From Cherax quadricarinatus (taxonomy: Eukaryota; Arthropoda; Malacostraca; Decapoda; Parastacidae): 64,000 nucleotides of DNA. Shown here one piece after another: positions 41,155 through 52,504 of this stretch; the first letter of the stretch is position 1, and every line of letters begins with the position of its first letter. Under the pieces are notes generated by a model. The model had not been told where the DNA came from and did not search any database. It saw only the letters and a list, made by a program, of their open reading frames with translations. The stretch spans positions 4,680,225 through 4,744,224 of the forward strand of contig NC_091357.1 in assembly GCF_038502225.1 (NCBI RefSeq), given 5' to 3'. A program made the position numbers and the translations under genes.

Positions 41155-41312
41155 TCAGTTGTTGATCAGCCGAGCTGTGGTACATACGTTAGGCTGCAGA
41201 GAGCAAACACACAACCTGATCGCTCAGGCCAGTAACCAAGTGACCTGGTCTGGGACCGGGCCGCGGGAGCGGTGACCTCTGGAAGCGACTATAGGTAACT
41301 TAGGTTCCATTG
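41155..41312 (+). mobile_element. LINE-D-type 3' end
   Basis: GATCAGCCGAGCTGTGGTAC, CAGGCCAGTAACC and CCGGGCCGCGGGAGCGGTGA, then TCTGGAAGCGACTATAGGTAA: plus-strand end of a diverged LINE-D relative. Confidence 0.55.
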
Positions 41313-41925
41313 GGTATAGTTTCAAAGATTTTAGACAACATTACGCTAGACGTTTCTTCTGAATTTTCAAGGACAGGACAAGGGGATTGAAACTTCTCAG
41401 CATCCTAATGGTCTACCAGTTTGCCTCTTTAAATGGAGTGTTAAATGTCCAGCCTTAGTCTCAAGTGCCTCATTTATGATCATTAGCCTGACAATTATTT
41501 TTTTGAAAGTTGTAGTTATCCAGCTTTTGTTCCTTGTGGTTGTGATGGTGTGATTCTGTAAGATCATCTGATATTTTAGGAGCCTCTAAGGTCCCATACA
41601 TAACTCTCCGTTCTGTTAAGTGATTGTAATTTGTTATATACGCCGTTCCAGCTCGTAATTCAACATTTTTTGAATGGGTGGATAATACAAGACATTGAAG
41701 AATACACCCACTTGCATTTTGAGGGGAAAATGTAGACGTAGGTACGACGTGAGAGCATAACTGCGAAGTTAACATCACGGTAGTAATACCTTTTACAAAC
41801 TGTACTACTAGCTATACCCAACAGGATACCTGATCCAGGATCATGAGGAAAAATGTGTGGATAGTGTTACCTATAGGTAAGATGTAGTTTGAATATGGTA
41901 ATGGGTATACAATAAAGACAAGCCG
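41313..41925. other. No recognised feature
   Basis: The 102-residue minus-strand ORF 41470-41778 has no recognisable motif and normal AT-rich composition. Probably chance. Confidence 0.3.
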
Positions 41926-41929
41926 ATAA

Positions 41930-42062
41930 GCAAGACACATGTGCTACAGTTAGGTAACTGTTTCGAAAAGTTTGACCTATACAGTAGACGAAGAAGCCTA
42001 CTGTGTAGGCGAAACGTTTCTGAATAGTTACCTTACTGTTGCACGTGTGTTTTATCAACATG
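41930..42062 (+). ncRNA. Hammerhead-type end with altered core
   Basis: 41984-42030 has helix II GCCUAC-UGU-GUAGGC (six pairs), GAAACGUU and helix I AGA/UCU. The CUGAUGA box has become CGAAGA, a one-base deletion plus changes that should abolish activity. The 3' phrase GTTGCACGTGTGTTTTATCA follows. The left edge 41935-41975 is a partial reverse complement of that end, so inverted termini occur here too. Confidence 0.55.
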
Positions 42063-42064
42063 TA

Positions 42065-42150
42065 GTCTCTTGCAGAGGTCACCACCTCTACGGCCTGGTC
42101 CCAGGCCAGGCCTCCAGGTTGCTGGCCTGATCGATCAGGCTGTTGGTACC
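42065..42150 (-). repeat. LINE-D-type 3' end
   Basis: CACCACCTCTACGGCCTGGT, CCCAGGCCAGGCCTCCAG and GATCGATCAGGCTGTTGGTA on the plus strand are the complement of a LINE-D-type terminus. Confidence 0.5.
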
Positions 42151-43239
42151 CGCCGAGTGTGTAATATATTTTTCGGGCCCTAAAATTCGTTTTTATCAGT
42201 GATTTTAGTAGCAGTAGTAGGGAATATTTGTAACAGATTGGCTTCCTGATATAATATTTTTGTGAAAAGGTAAGTCCTTTTGGAGTCGTTGAATGCAGTA
42301 GTGTAGGCTCGATCCTACATCCTCTTATATGCTACCTAGCATATTCGAAGGACTTGTTCAATAGATGCAGTGGAAATTAGCCATTAGGCCAGATATTTAC
42401 AAGATTCTTATCCTTCGGGACTGTAACTCACCTTTAATATGAGTAAAAAGTCAAAATACCGTGGCTGGAGACTAAACTCTCCAATGGAGTTAACGCAGGG
42501 TTCCACGTATTTTATCTGGACTTAGGAAGAAGCTGTATGCTGTAGACGGGCTACTCTTGGACGCTCGGGTACAGGTCGCAGGTGCTCTTATAGACTCTGT
42601 GATGTACAGATGGCTAATGACTATTTCTTGTCCTGGGGGCCGCGGGGGCTAGTATTACTCAGCAGAGTGGCTCTGGGTCCCGTCTGCAAGTTCCTTTTGT
42701 GGAACAGATCGAGAAGTGGGCACGATCTATCTCCACCTCAAGGGGGCCATTATTCACTAATAAAATGATCTTTCCACACCATCAAGAAGATGGTGTAGAA
42801 AAACAATGTTTAACTGATTTCCCAATATTCGAAAGTTTGAGGGGGGGTGGGGGAAGGGTCTAAACGTTGAGGGAGAAAGGGGGGGGGGGACTGAAATGAT
42901 AGTCTCCTGCATGTAGGTTTGCCAAACTTTTAACTCGAAATACCTTAATCGTATGGTTAATTTAATTTAAGAGACTTGGTAGATTAATATTCGGTCTCTT
43001 GTATAAATATAAAGTTAAACGAAGCCAAGGCGTAATTTAAGTAACTTTATTAGTATATATGCGACAAGCTTATACATGACATGTCAGTGGAGTAGCATTC
43101 ACCTTACCTCTGGACACTTGGTGATAAAGTAGCTCTCAAACAACGAGGGGTCGCGGGTCTGACCTCGTGATTACGTCTGGACCATATTAGTCTTCTACTT
43201 CAGTGACCCTTTGTTCCAGTCACCTTGCGTTGGATTAGA
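42151..43239. other. No recognised feature
   Basis: G-runs at 42841-42890. A CCACACCATCAAGAAGATGG hairpin-like stretch lies near 42775. No gene supported. Confidence 0.3.
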
Positions 43240-43340
43240 CTACTCTTGAGTTGAGCCTGAATTTCTTCCATTGACTGTAATAGTATGGCCCCTTCGGATT
43301 TATCTCTTCACCATGAATATAATAGTAAAAAAAAAAAAAA
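43240..43340 (+). repeat. Diverged SINE-alpha 3' half
   Basis: TTGAGTTGAGCCTGAATTTC, TTCCATTGACTG, CCCCTTCGGATTTA and ATGAATATAATAGTAAAAAA follow the SINE-alpha middle and tail. Confidence 0.45.
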
Positions 43341-43805
43341 ACTATCCCTCGTCGTACTCTGCTACATGAACCCTCTAAGCCATATATTGTCCACAGACTG
43401 GAATAAGCTTGTATATAGTGAAATGTATGTATTACGTTTCCATACCAATTTAAAATGCATCACTACAGCACCTTAGTTGAAGCAAATAAGCAGTTAATAA
43501 AATATAAACTGTAATATACAGTAAAAATAATGTAAAAATAAAAACCATGGTTGAAGCAAGTCTAAGCGTAAACCTTGAGGAGAGTGTAAATACGGTGAGG
43601 CAGCAGAGTCAACACACTAATTAACCTTAATGCTATTGCCTTCACTGTTCTTTCCCATATTTTATTAGTTAATTTTAAGATTAGCATCAATGAAGTTTAA
43701 TATATACAATATTACTGTTGTGTATAACGGTTAAATTCCCAGGTCTTTAATTACCATTAACTGTGGTTATATATCGTGTTAAGATGACACTTGATTTTTG
43801 TGACA
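43341..43805. other. No recognised feature
   Basis: AT-rich. Nothing identified. Confidence 0.3.
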
Positions 43806-43815
43806 TTACTGTGTG

Positions 43816-43910
<95 letters not shown>

Positions 43911-43932
43911 CACTCACTCACACTCGCGCACA
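43806..43932. repeat. (CA)n microsatellite with degenerate right flank
   Basis: About 41 CA units from 43820 to 43902, then CTCACACTCACTCACTCACA. ORFs through it are artefacts. Confidence 0.95.
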
Positions 43933-44359
43933 CTGTCAACCAATCACCATCGTCAAAAGCTGTTATTCCATTCATTGAAACAGTCTTTACTCTTTTGTTT
44001 ACTACGTCTCGGTTAAGATACTACTACTGCCCAACAACGTGTTGGGAAACTTTCTTTGGCATCATAAAATGAGAGCAACCGAGCGATTGCACATACCCCC
44101 CCACACGCCAAATATAGTATATGCATACACATATGCACACGTGGCATATGTATACAATATGCTGCAGAGCACAGGGAGAGAAGGTACAGTATGCAGCCTT
44201 GGAGATTGTTGCGCAATGGAGTCCTATTTGCAGTATGAATATTTACTGTTGGGGAGGAAGACTAAGTTGACTGGAGGACTTGGCTCAACCACAAGTCGGT
44301 GACTTTGTAAACACACAAGTGTCAATGTGCCTGTAGATTTCAATACTTATTTTAGGGAT
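43933..44359. other. No recognised feature
   Basis: Nothing identified. Confidence 0.3.
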
Positions 44360-44648
44360 TAATATTTATTACAAGTACATGCTACAACTTATATAGACTA
44401 GCTGACACCAGTGACATACTATATAGACAGCCCCTGGTTTTGCAGAGCACTACGGGCAACTTGGGTTAATTTTGTTCTCAGGATGCGACCCACACCAGCC
44501 GGCTAACACCTGTTTTGCTGCTAGGTGACCAGGGACATCAGTTGTCTTAAGGAAACACGCCCAATGTTTCCACTCGTACCGTGAAACGAACCGTGGACAC
44601 TCATTGTGTGAGCTAAGTGCTCTACCAATCGAGTTAAGGGGCACCATT
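44360..44648 (-). mobile_element. tRNA-derived SINE (family T), full length with head
   Basis: The minus strand starts with a tRNA-like head GGTGCCCCTTAACTCGATTG. It has an A box around GATTGGTAGAGCAC (44617-44632) and a B box GGTTCGTTTCA (44582-44592), then GGAAACATTGGGCGTGTTTC, CCGGCTGGTGTGGGTCGCAT and the tail AGCATGTACTTGTAATAAAT. About 285 bp. The head-to-tail order confirms that the bodies at 1828-2045 and 9836-10084 belong to a tRNA-derived SINE. Confidence 0.8.
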
Positions 44649-44774
44649 AAAGCAAACTGGCTTTTTATTCACTAACCAGGCTATATTACCCTCAGCCCAG
44701 TCATTATTGTTGCCATTTGTTTCCATTTTCCTCCTTGGGTCCAGACTTACGAGATTCCATGTGTAGACGGACGA

Positions 44775-44945
44775 CAGGGCTTAGGTAATGTTCGTCAGGA
44801 AACAGGACAAGTGTCTCCTGACACAGGTCTTAGTCAGATGATGACCCCGCCATTGAAGCTTTTTGGTCATTTGACCGAGGCCTTCCGCGGACTTACCGGT
44901 CCACCCCTTTAAAAATTATGGTCAGTTATAACCATTTAAATTGAA
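44775..44945 (+). repeat. Repeat family E, copy 3
   Basis: TCGTCAGGAAACAGGACAAG, TGTCTCCTGACACAGGTCTT, GAGGCCTTCCGCGGACTTAC and CCCCTTTAAAAATTATGG. The hairpin arms are nearly intact. Confidence 0.7.
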
Positions 44946-45290
44946 CTGAAGGGGCTTCGTTCTCTTTTATACGCTTATAAAGTCGGGAGTGGACTTGATA
45001 GTGACACAGGTTTCGTATATTTCACAATGCGGTTTAATTTTTCTTGTGTGGGTCATGTGTTGCAGCCATTGTTGTGATTTACCCCTCAGTCACTCCAATA
45101 GTTGCAGCCGTTGTGATTTGCTCGTCATCCCTTACTGACCCAGTAGTTATAACCAATGTTGACTCAACCTTTGAACTTTATTGACGCTCCAGTGGTTGCT
45201 AGGTCTGCAGCTAAAATGTATTACTAACTGGACATATTCTAGATGTATTCAATTGTTGTATAGATTACTGGGACATACCTGGTTTACCTG
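44946..45290. other. No recognised feature
   Basis: A phrase built on GTTGCAGCC(A/G)TTGTTGTGATTT recurs two or three times between 45060 and 45160, a weak local repeat. Nothing else. Confidence 0.35.
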
Positions 45291-45947
45291 GAGTTTACGT
45301 GGAGAGGGTTTCGGGGGTCAACGCCCCCGCGGCTCGGTCTGAGACCAGGCCTCATGGTGGCTAAGGGTCTGATCAACCAGGCTGTTACTGCTGGCCGCAT
45401 GCAAGCTGACGTACGAACCACAGCCCAGTTGGTCAGGTCCTGACTTTAGGTGCCTGTCCAGTGCCTTCTTGAAGACAGCCAAGGGTCTATTGGTAATCCC
45501 CCTTGTGTATACTGGGAGGCAGTTGAACAGTCTTAGGCCCCGGACACTTATTGTGTTGTCTCTCAATGTACTCGTGGCGCCCCTGCTTTTCATCGGGGGA
45601 TTGTTGCATTTTCTCCCGAGTCTTTTGCATTCATAGGGAGTGATTTTCGTGTGCAGGTTTGGTACCAATCCCTCCAGGACCTTCCAAGTGTATATTATCA
45701 AGTATATATCTCGCCTGCGTTCCAGGGAATACAGATCAAGGACCTTCAACCGTTCCTGGTAATTTAGGTTCCGTATCGTACTTGTGTGTGCCGTGAAAGT
45801 TCTTTGTACACTCTCCAGGTCTGCAACGTCGCCAGCCTTGAAGGGGGCCGTTAGTGTACAGTAGTATTCCAGCCTAGAGAGCACAAGCGATTTGAAGAGA
45901 ATCATCATGGGATTGGCGTCCCTAGTTTTGAAGGTTCTCATTATCTA
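45291..45947 (-). pseudogene. LINE-D 3' end (ORF2 C-terminus, 207 open codons)
   Basis: The minus strand has an open frame with MRTFKTRDANPMMILFKSLV, SRLEYYCTL, DLYSLERRRDIYLIIYTWKV, TKITPYECKRLGRKCN and ASSNSLVDQTLSHHEAWSQT. It is colinear with the plus copy at 62878-63476. The 3' terminus is GTAAACTCCAGGTAAACCAG on the minus strand, a short tandem repeat. 5'-truncated at 45947, where a SINE-alpha fragment begins. Confidence 0.88.
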
Positions 45948-45949
45948 TG

Positions 45950-46080
45950 GAGGGTATTTTAGTTGCATTCCCTCCAATGGGAGGTGGTCAATTTGTTGCT
46001 AAAGGGCTCTTGATCGAAGGCACTCCTAGCTTCCCTCAACTTTAAACCTGTTGTCCTCCCATTTCCAGGTGATGTAGTTA
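45950..46080 (+). repeat. SINE-alpha relative, 3'-truncated
   Basis: CCCTCCAATGGGAGGTGGTC, AAGGGCTCTTGATCGAAGGC and TTTCCAGGTGATGTAG match the layout of 7840-7960. Confidence 0.5.
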
Positions 46081-47434
46081 GTTTAGTTCAAGTTTTTTTG
46101 TTCCTTTCCTTAAGGTAAGTGGGAACATAGTTGTTTTAATCACTGCCGCTCCTTCGGCGCTGCCGGGTTCAGACCAGACCGCGTAAATTATCAGGGAAAA
46201 TATTACTAGAAAAAGAATTAAGAAACAGGAAAGCAAACTGTAGTGAATGTTTAAAGTGTGTAATTTGCCTGTCATCTTGCATGTGTACAAGACAAGTTGC
46301 TACGAGAATCTTGGCAAACGTTTGACAGTTAGGATGGGATGGGGGGGGGGGTAAGCGAAATCTTAGGGCGGGAGATATTTCAATGCTGTGGATTAATAAT
46401 AACCTTGGGTAGCTTGGTAACGCTGCAGATTGTTCATGTGATGCAGGCGTGGCACAGGAGTTTTTATCAGACTGCGTTAGTCTGCTACCAACCGGTTTTA
46501 TCTTCATCTTACGAGTTGGTGGTCTTGGAGGACGTGGAGTACATTCTTACAGATTGACTTTGTTTTTATTTCGGCACGCACTATTTTTAATACATCCCAA
46601 CGCAGTGAATTGTAGGGAGGCATGTGTGTATACACAGGCGCGTGTTTATATGTATCCCCTTGGTGTATCTATATATACGCACTGCTGGCATGTACATTTG
46701 TATACTGTAATGTGTGCATTGTATACACTGAAGTGTGTATATCTGGGTGTTTCGTTCACTCTAGCACCACTAGTGATAATCCTTCCAAGTTAACTTACTT
46801 CCTGGTTTTGTCGACCTCACTACCAAACCGATAACGGCAGTTTTGTTTAATTTACTTACTTGTGGTTAGATAAACAATATAGTTTAAAGTGTAAAAAGAA
46901 GCCCTGTTGCTAATTCTAATGCATGACTCAGTTGCTATGGTTATCAGCCGAGGCCTACTGTCAGAAGCAGATCTGCAAGTAGGACTCTTGCTTCAATTCA
47001 TCAGCGTATGTAATTTGTGATAGTATTATTGATTTAACCAGAAATTTCTTTTTGAATTGTTTATTTAAATTTATTTGAGTTAGAGATTAATAATAATGAG
47101 CTGGGGGGGGCGGCTTTGGCTTAAGATATGTGATATTAATTGAATACAACTTCGATGGACGGTTGAAATGCTCTGTGTTCGCAGAGATAATTTGAGCAGG
47201 TTATGAAACTTTAGTGTAACTGCATGTCTTCACAAAACATTTAGATATGTATTTATTTAATCAAGACATTTAGTAGCATTTGTATTGACTGTGGTTTATT
47301 TCTTAACATTATAATACCAGGCAGTATTAATCTCAATTATCTTTCACTGATCCTAGGAATATCAAAGCTCCTTCCTTATATTATGAATATTGGTGGTGTT
47401 AGGACAGCCCAAAATATTTCTCTAAGAGTTATTT
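46081..47434. other. No recognised gene
   Basis: Short ORFs on both strands (for example 46169-46507 minus and 46449-46793 plus) lack motifs. 46620-46750 is GT/TA-rich low complexity. Confidence 0.3.
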
Positions 47435-47435
47435 T

Positions 47436-47880
47436 GCATTACCTGGAGGTTATTCCGGGGATCAACGCCCCCGCGGCCCGGTCCACGACCAGGCCTCCCG
47501 ATGGATCAGGGCCTGATCAACTAGGCTGTTACTGCTGGCCGCACGCAGTCCGACGTACGAGCCACAGCCCGGCTGATCCGGCACTGACTTTAGGTATCTG
47601 TCCAGCTCTCTCTTGAAGGCAGCCAGGGGTTTATTGGCAATTCCCCTAATGCTTGATGGGAGGCTGTTGAACAGTTTTGGGCCCCGGACACTTATGGTGT
47701 TTTCTCTTAGTGTACCAATGGCGCCCCTACTTTTTATTGGCGGCATTTTGCATCGCCTGCCCAGTCTTTTACTTTCGTAGGGAGTGATTTCTGTGTGCAG
47801 ATTTGGGACCATTCCTTCCAAGATTTTCCAAGTGTAGATTATGATATATCTCTCCCTCCTGCGTTCGTTCCAAGGACTGG
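47436..47880 (-). pseudogene. LINE-D 3' end (ORF2 C-terminus)
   Basis: The minus-strand frame 47462-47821 has MVPNLHTEITPYESKRLGRR, RGAIGTLRENTISVRGPKLF and ASSNSLVDQALIHREAWSWT. It is almost identical in wording to the plus copy at 63150-63476, so it is the same subfamily and similar in age. 5'-truncated near 47880. Confidence 0.88.
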
Positions 47881-48124
47881 AGAGAATTTCCTTAAGCTTA
47901 AGGTAACATTACTAAGGGCACAGTATAATCGGTTAAGGATCTAATATAGGCTACGTAACATCATATTCGTTGTTCTTATATTAGCACCTTCGTTGGGGTT
48001 GTCAGTAATAGCTCACGAGAGCAAAGTTTATCTTTGCATTTTTTTTTTTTTAGTTTACTGATAAGTACGTTTGCACCAAAATATTTAAGATTTAACAGCT
48101 GATGGTTTTTCACACTGCAGACAG
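47881..48124. other. No recognised feature
   Basis: Nothing identified; T-run 48041-48050. Confidence 0.3.
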
Positions 48125-48215
48125 AGGTAAAGTAAGGTTGGTCAGGAAGCAGGAAAAGTGTTTCCTGACGCGGGTCTTAGTCATATGATGACCCTCCTCT
48201 GGACCTTTGTGTCAT
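48125..48215 (+). repeat. Repeat family E, copy 4 (truncated)
   Basis: TTGGTCAGGAAGCAGGAAAA, GTGTTTCCTGACGCGGGTCT and ATGATGACCCTCC; the right half is missing. Confidence 0.6.
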
Positions 48216-48476
48216 CTGTAAACACAGATAGGTGAGGTATGTTTGCTTGTCGATATCTTAGTTTTCGATGAAGAATATAATGAGGCCTAGTAAATTACAT
48301 ATTACTTGGTCTACATTAAGAATAAGTCATTTTCTTATGCCCTATTACATGGATCATGTCATGTAACTACTGTGTTAGCTATATATATGTTAAGTGAGGT
48401 AGGTAGTGCATTTAGAAGAGCATTAAGACATGACTGAGTATGGGTGATTGTGTTGAATAAGAAGTTTGTGTTGCAG

Positions 48477-48597
48477 GTAGAGAATGGTGGAGTCGTGGGA
48501 GTACCCCCCGGCCCAGGGGCTTTACGATCCATCCAACGAGACCGCTGCTTGTGGCGTTGGCTTCATTGTCAACATAGATGGCGTCGCCTCGGCTAAG
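48477..48597 (+). CDS. GOGAT: Glutamate synthase (GOGAT), first coding exon
   Basis: The exon lies between the acceptor GTTTGTGTTGCAG (ending 48476) and the donor AAG|GTATGT (GT at 48598). Translation starts at ATG 48484 in a strong context (A at -3, G at +4), directly preceded by an in-frame TAG at 48478-48480, so this is the true start. The 38 codons read AQGLYDPSNETAACGVGFIV around the cleavage point and end NIDGVASAK in phase 0. In glutamate synthases a short propeptide is removed so that the Cys of ACGVGF (here Cys23) becomes the N-terminal nucleophile of the class II glutaminase domain. That domain releases ammonia, which is channelled to 2-oxoglutarate to make glutamate. The propeptide is short, as in insect forms. 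Downstream exons (the NHRGA and DNDTGDGAG region) are not found in the following 15 kb. The only firm host gene here. Confidence 0.85.
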
Positions 48598-48599
48598 GT

Positions 48600-48934
48600 A
48601 TGTGCCCATAGTACCTCACATAACACTATAATTCAAGTAATGTGCGCGTCTTAACACTATGCTTTACTACTGAAATGTAAAGACAGTTATACTGTATTTT
48701 ACAGAATAGCTGGGGCGTTCGCAAATGACTAGGGAAAAGTTTCCAGTTTTAATGTAGCCTATTATCGTAGAGTACAGATTTGAGGTCAATAGCTCCGGAA
48801 TTTTCCAGGTGTAAATTAAAGCATTCCCAGCAATTTAAGTGCTTTATTTTATTTTTACAGACGGTGAAAGTACAGTCATTAGTCTGGCATCTCTAGTTAT
48901 ACAGTCTATCACTTTTCTTGCGGTTGTACTCATC
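48600..48934. other. Start of GOGAT intron; nothing else recognised
   Basis: Begins with the donor GTATGTGCCC. No repeat or exon is recognised up to the LINE fragment at 48935. Confidence 0.4.
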
Positions 48935-49395
48935 TAATTGTGGTTGCAGGGGTCAAGACTCGACTCCTGGCCCCGCCTCTTCACTGACCGCTACTGGGTC
49001 CTCCCTCTCCCTGCTCCATGAGCTTTATCATATTTCGTCTTAAAACTACGTATGGTTCCTGCCTCCACTGCATCACTTCCCAGACTATTCCACTTCCTAA
49101 CAACTCTTTGGCTGAAGAAATACTTCTTAACATCGCTTTGACTCATCTGAGTCTTCAACCTCCAATTGTGACCCCTTGTTTGTGTCCCCCATCTCTGGAA
49201 CATCCTGTCTGTCCACCTTATCTATTCCACGCATTGTTTTGTATGTCATGTCTCCCCTGACCCTCCTGTCCTCCAGTGTCATCAGACCGATTTTCCTTAA
49301 CCTTTCTTCGTAGGACATTCCCCTTAGCTCTGCAACCAACCTTGTTGCAAACCTTTGCACTTTCTCTAATTTCTTGACGTGCTTTTGATAGTAAA
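48935..49395 (-). pseudogene. CR1-like LINE, C-terminal RT fragment and 3' end
   Basis: The minus strand gives QRFATRLVAELRGMSYEERL, LMTLEDRRVRGDMTYKTMRG and, after a shift, YFFSQRVVRKWNSLGSDAVE, through TIRSFKTKYD. The 3' end has CAGGAGTCGAGTCTTGACCC. Same family as 12240-12660. It lies inside the GOGAT intron in antisense. Confidence 0.78.
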
Positions 49396-50439
49396 GCTGT
49401 TGTAACTTTTGAACGTGAAATCTGCATGATTATTATAAAGTGCCTCGCATTCCTCTGCTTCGGTGTGTTCTCGTTGCACATCACATTGTTTCATATGGCA
49501 TAGTGGAAGACTTCATTTTTATCAGCTTGGACATTTTTCCTCAAATAGATGCCGCCCATACATTTTTCTCCCTTTCATGTCCAATTAAAGGTCTAAAAAG
49601 AAAAATGAAAAATACTTCCTTATAAATGATCTCCTCACAAGAGCTTTTACAGAAATCCTCATTTAGAGATTTCTTTGACAGCTGAGTCTATGCCTCAGTA
49701 CAGTTTGTATAGATGCGAGAGTAAAGTCTCTGTGAGTAGGTCTCTGTGAAAGAGAGTTGCAGAGAACTGTTAAATTAATCTAGTGATATGGTGGAGGTGC
49801 TTGGAATAAGTGAAAACCAAAAGTCTTTGTAAGTGTCTTCGCGTGCGTACAAACTACCAGCAGCTGCTGCAGAGGAATTCACTAAACTAGATACAGAAGA
49901 CATGCCTCAAAAATGTATATCCAACTCGTTCCAATTTACAACCACGAGAATGGTATGCATTTGATGCACAGCTTAAGAATGGATATTATAAGGCGCAGAG
50001 GCTAGAAGTCAGTGATGACTATCAAAGTAGTCTGAGATGGCCAGGAGCTTGAGTATCAACTTCCTGCAAACACAACTCAGAAAGTGCACTATCTTCTCGC
50101 GCCTCCGCCGGCTCCGCTGAGTAGATTGACAAAATTTCGTCAGTTTTGTCCACTATTAAACTTCGGACAAAGCACTACCAGGAGTCATTTTGTGAACAAT
50201 GGTGTAGCCTCAAGAGTAGCGTGTTGGCAGACAATGGGTGTGGTGGTTCATGGTGTGCCCACGTGAACACTGGTTTCCCTCAGGCCACAACCACCCAAGC
50301 AACAGAGGGTTCTTTCTACGCTCTTGAATTTACAGCTGATATCCTACTTCAGGTCACTTGAAATTTCAAGACTAGTGTTTGCAATCCTTTCCCAAGATTC
50401 CACCCATATTAGTGCGTGCCTATGGGCACCTATTTGCTG
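49396..50439. other. No recognised gene; one weak transposase-like ORF scrap
   Basis: 49850-49960 can be read as KLPAAAAEEFTKLDTEDM, faintly like the linker of Tigger/pogo transposases, but no DDE motif follows. No GOGAT exon found. Confidence 0.25.
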
Positions 50440-50572
50440 CTGGGTAAACAGGTGTAAAATAACAGAAAAATGTCAGTACTGTGGCTGGAACAAGTCACAA
50501 ATAACCCACACTTAGGAAAGCACTTAGGACGATATTTCGGCCCATCTTGAACCATTTCACATCACTTAGCAA
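50440..50572 (-). repeat. Family C repeat with hammerhead-like hairpin
   Basis: CAGTACTGTGGCTGGAACAA, ACAAATAACCCAC and CGATATTTCGGCCCATCTTG match 2050-2165. On the minus strand GGUUC-AAGAU-GGGCC then GAAAUAUC is a mutated helix II/III. Confidence 0.5.
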
Positions 50573-51999
50573 GAAATAGCAAAAAATACAAGAAATAACC
50601 AATGTCTCCACCCTCCCAAACATTGAGCTCGGGCCTTGTAATTATGAACCCAAAGACGCTGATACGGGTCATCCCATGGGGTAATCTTAGGGACATAAAA
50701 CATCATGCAAGGAACCTAAATATACATAACATAGGCGTTCCACCCTCGTGCAGCAAGGACATTTTTTTTTCCACCTGGTGAAGGTGGGTATTGGCCAAAC
50801 TAGACGAAACTTGGCGCCTCCTGCACTGTTTGGCAACGCTGTAGATGTGCCGACAACCCTTCTGCCTCGTCTCTCAAGAGAGCAAAAAGGATATTTTCCA
50901 GCTGCTATTTTCCTCTGCTGCTGCCGGCAAGGACATAATCTGTTTTGATCCAGATTAGTTCGCCTCGCAGCAAGACTCTCGGAACTAAAATGAGAACAAA
51001 CCTAGTGAAGGTAATACAGTTGTAGAGATGAGAATAATTATTAACTACATTTTCTTCCAGAGATGCCGCCACATTGTCAGCAGGAAAACTTTTGTCGCTA
51101 GGCGCACAAACAGTCTTACAATGATTGTCCCGACTGTGGCCCATTGTTTAAGAAAAATAGTTTATTTCCGAGTTGCATATACATGTAAACTAAACTTTTA
51201 AAAATAAAAATATGGTTTTAACTTAATGTTCGGCAGCCGAATAATTGCATCATGTTTTTGTAATTTTTTTACAAAATAACTATACATGCAGAGTTTTGAA
51301 AGTTACTAACATAAGGGTGGTTTAAAGTTAAAACGATAAAAATTCAAATGGTGATTCCTTAAGAGATGATTTCAGTCCTGACCGATTATAGATCTAACCA
51401 AGTTAGACCAAATGTTCACTAATTATCTGGCCTTAAAAATTCAAGACAATTAAATCATTTGCTGATTCCTGGTGTACACTGGAAAACATTATGAGTAGTT
51501 CGACATATTGTAATACCCTCCGCCTCTTGTCAAAAATGCTGTTAGACGAATCAGAAGCGACTATAAAGCTTCAATCAAACCAGTTGAGGGTGATGTACTT
51601 GAGTGTATTCACTTACAAAACCTTTATTGAAACCCTTTCCGCCCTTTGATATTTTGTCAGTTTTAAATTGAGGGACAAACTTCTTTAGTAAAGGTATCCT
51701 AAGTGAATGCATTAATGTGCTCATTTCCCTCTAAGTGGTCACCAGTCATTTACCTTCTCACAACCAGCCACCTTAACTTTAGGATCCCTCAAGATAGAGG
51801 CTCATGTCCATGCGGTGACGATATTCTTTTTTTTCGAAGTCTACCAGAAAATGGACATTAAATTACTCGAAAAATGCATTTTGTCTAGGTACTTTGCAGT
51901 GCCTTGAGTTTGCTTCTATACCCTCTGGCTGTATAAAATTCTAGAAGAACGGGAAAGGACTCGATAATGGTTTTAATCATGACCCTAATTTGTAAACGG
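50573..51999. other. No recognised feature
   Basis: Several short ORFs without motifs. No repeat family phrase recognised. Presumed intron or intergenic. Confidence 0.3.
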
Positions 52000-52120
52000 G
52001 TGGACCTGTAATCCAGTGGAAGTTTGTCCCTGTGACCAAAAGTTTCTGCTGCGGGTCATAATGACTAAGACCCGCGTCAGGACACGCTTGTCCTGTTTCC
52101 TGACAAATGTACCTAAGAAA
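52000..52120 (-). repeat. Repeat family E, copy 5
   Basis: The complement of AGGAAACAGGACAAGCGTGT, then CCTGACGCGGGTCTTAGTCA, is visible at 52060-52105, followed by a diverged part. Confidence 0.65.
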
Positions 52121-52504
52121 GACCTCATTGAGACCGAGGCAGATATATCTTGTACCCTTAGTAATTTTTGTGATGTGAACTTGGACCCATGACTTTATTT
52201 ATTGTGCCATGTGGTAGTGGAGCCTGGCATTCGTCGATCAGGTGGTTGAGATCTCGTCTGCCAGTTCTTTGGTGAAATAGACTGAGAATCACTGCCAGAT
52301 TGTTCGTACAGCCTATAATCGTCTCGGGGATCATTCTCTGGTTAATAGACGGTGTAGGACTAGGCGTATCGATTTGCATTATGCAGTCCTCCGACACAGC
52401 ACAGGATGGGGAGCTTCAGAGAAACCGAACATGAACTAGAAAATTCTGGGGCTTTTCCCCCTCTAGTTTCATTCAGATAGTTTCCTTAGGCTCGTTGAGA
52501 AATG
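52121..52504. other. No recognised feature
   Basis: Nothing identified. Confidence 0.3.

Noticed and set aside
43791..44072. 93-residue Thr-His-rich ORF
   Set aside because: It runs through the (CA)n tract; the rest has no motif.
44570..44648. A tRNA gene on the minus strand
   Set aside because: tRNA-like head of a SINE with a 3' body and tail. The T-loop is mutated (GGTTCGTTTCA).
48412..48609. 65-residue minus-strand ORF over the GOGAT exon
   Set aside because: It is the shadow of the plus-strand exon. The plus strand has splice sites, Kozak context and the family hallmark.
49850..49960. Tigger/pogo transposase fragment
   Set aside because: Similarity is limited to a few linker-like residues and there is no catalytic motif.
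50084..50361. Next GOGAT exon
   Set aside because: None of the frames contains the expected NHRGA or DNDTGDGAG stretch.
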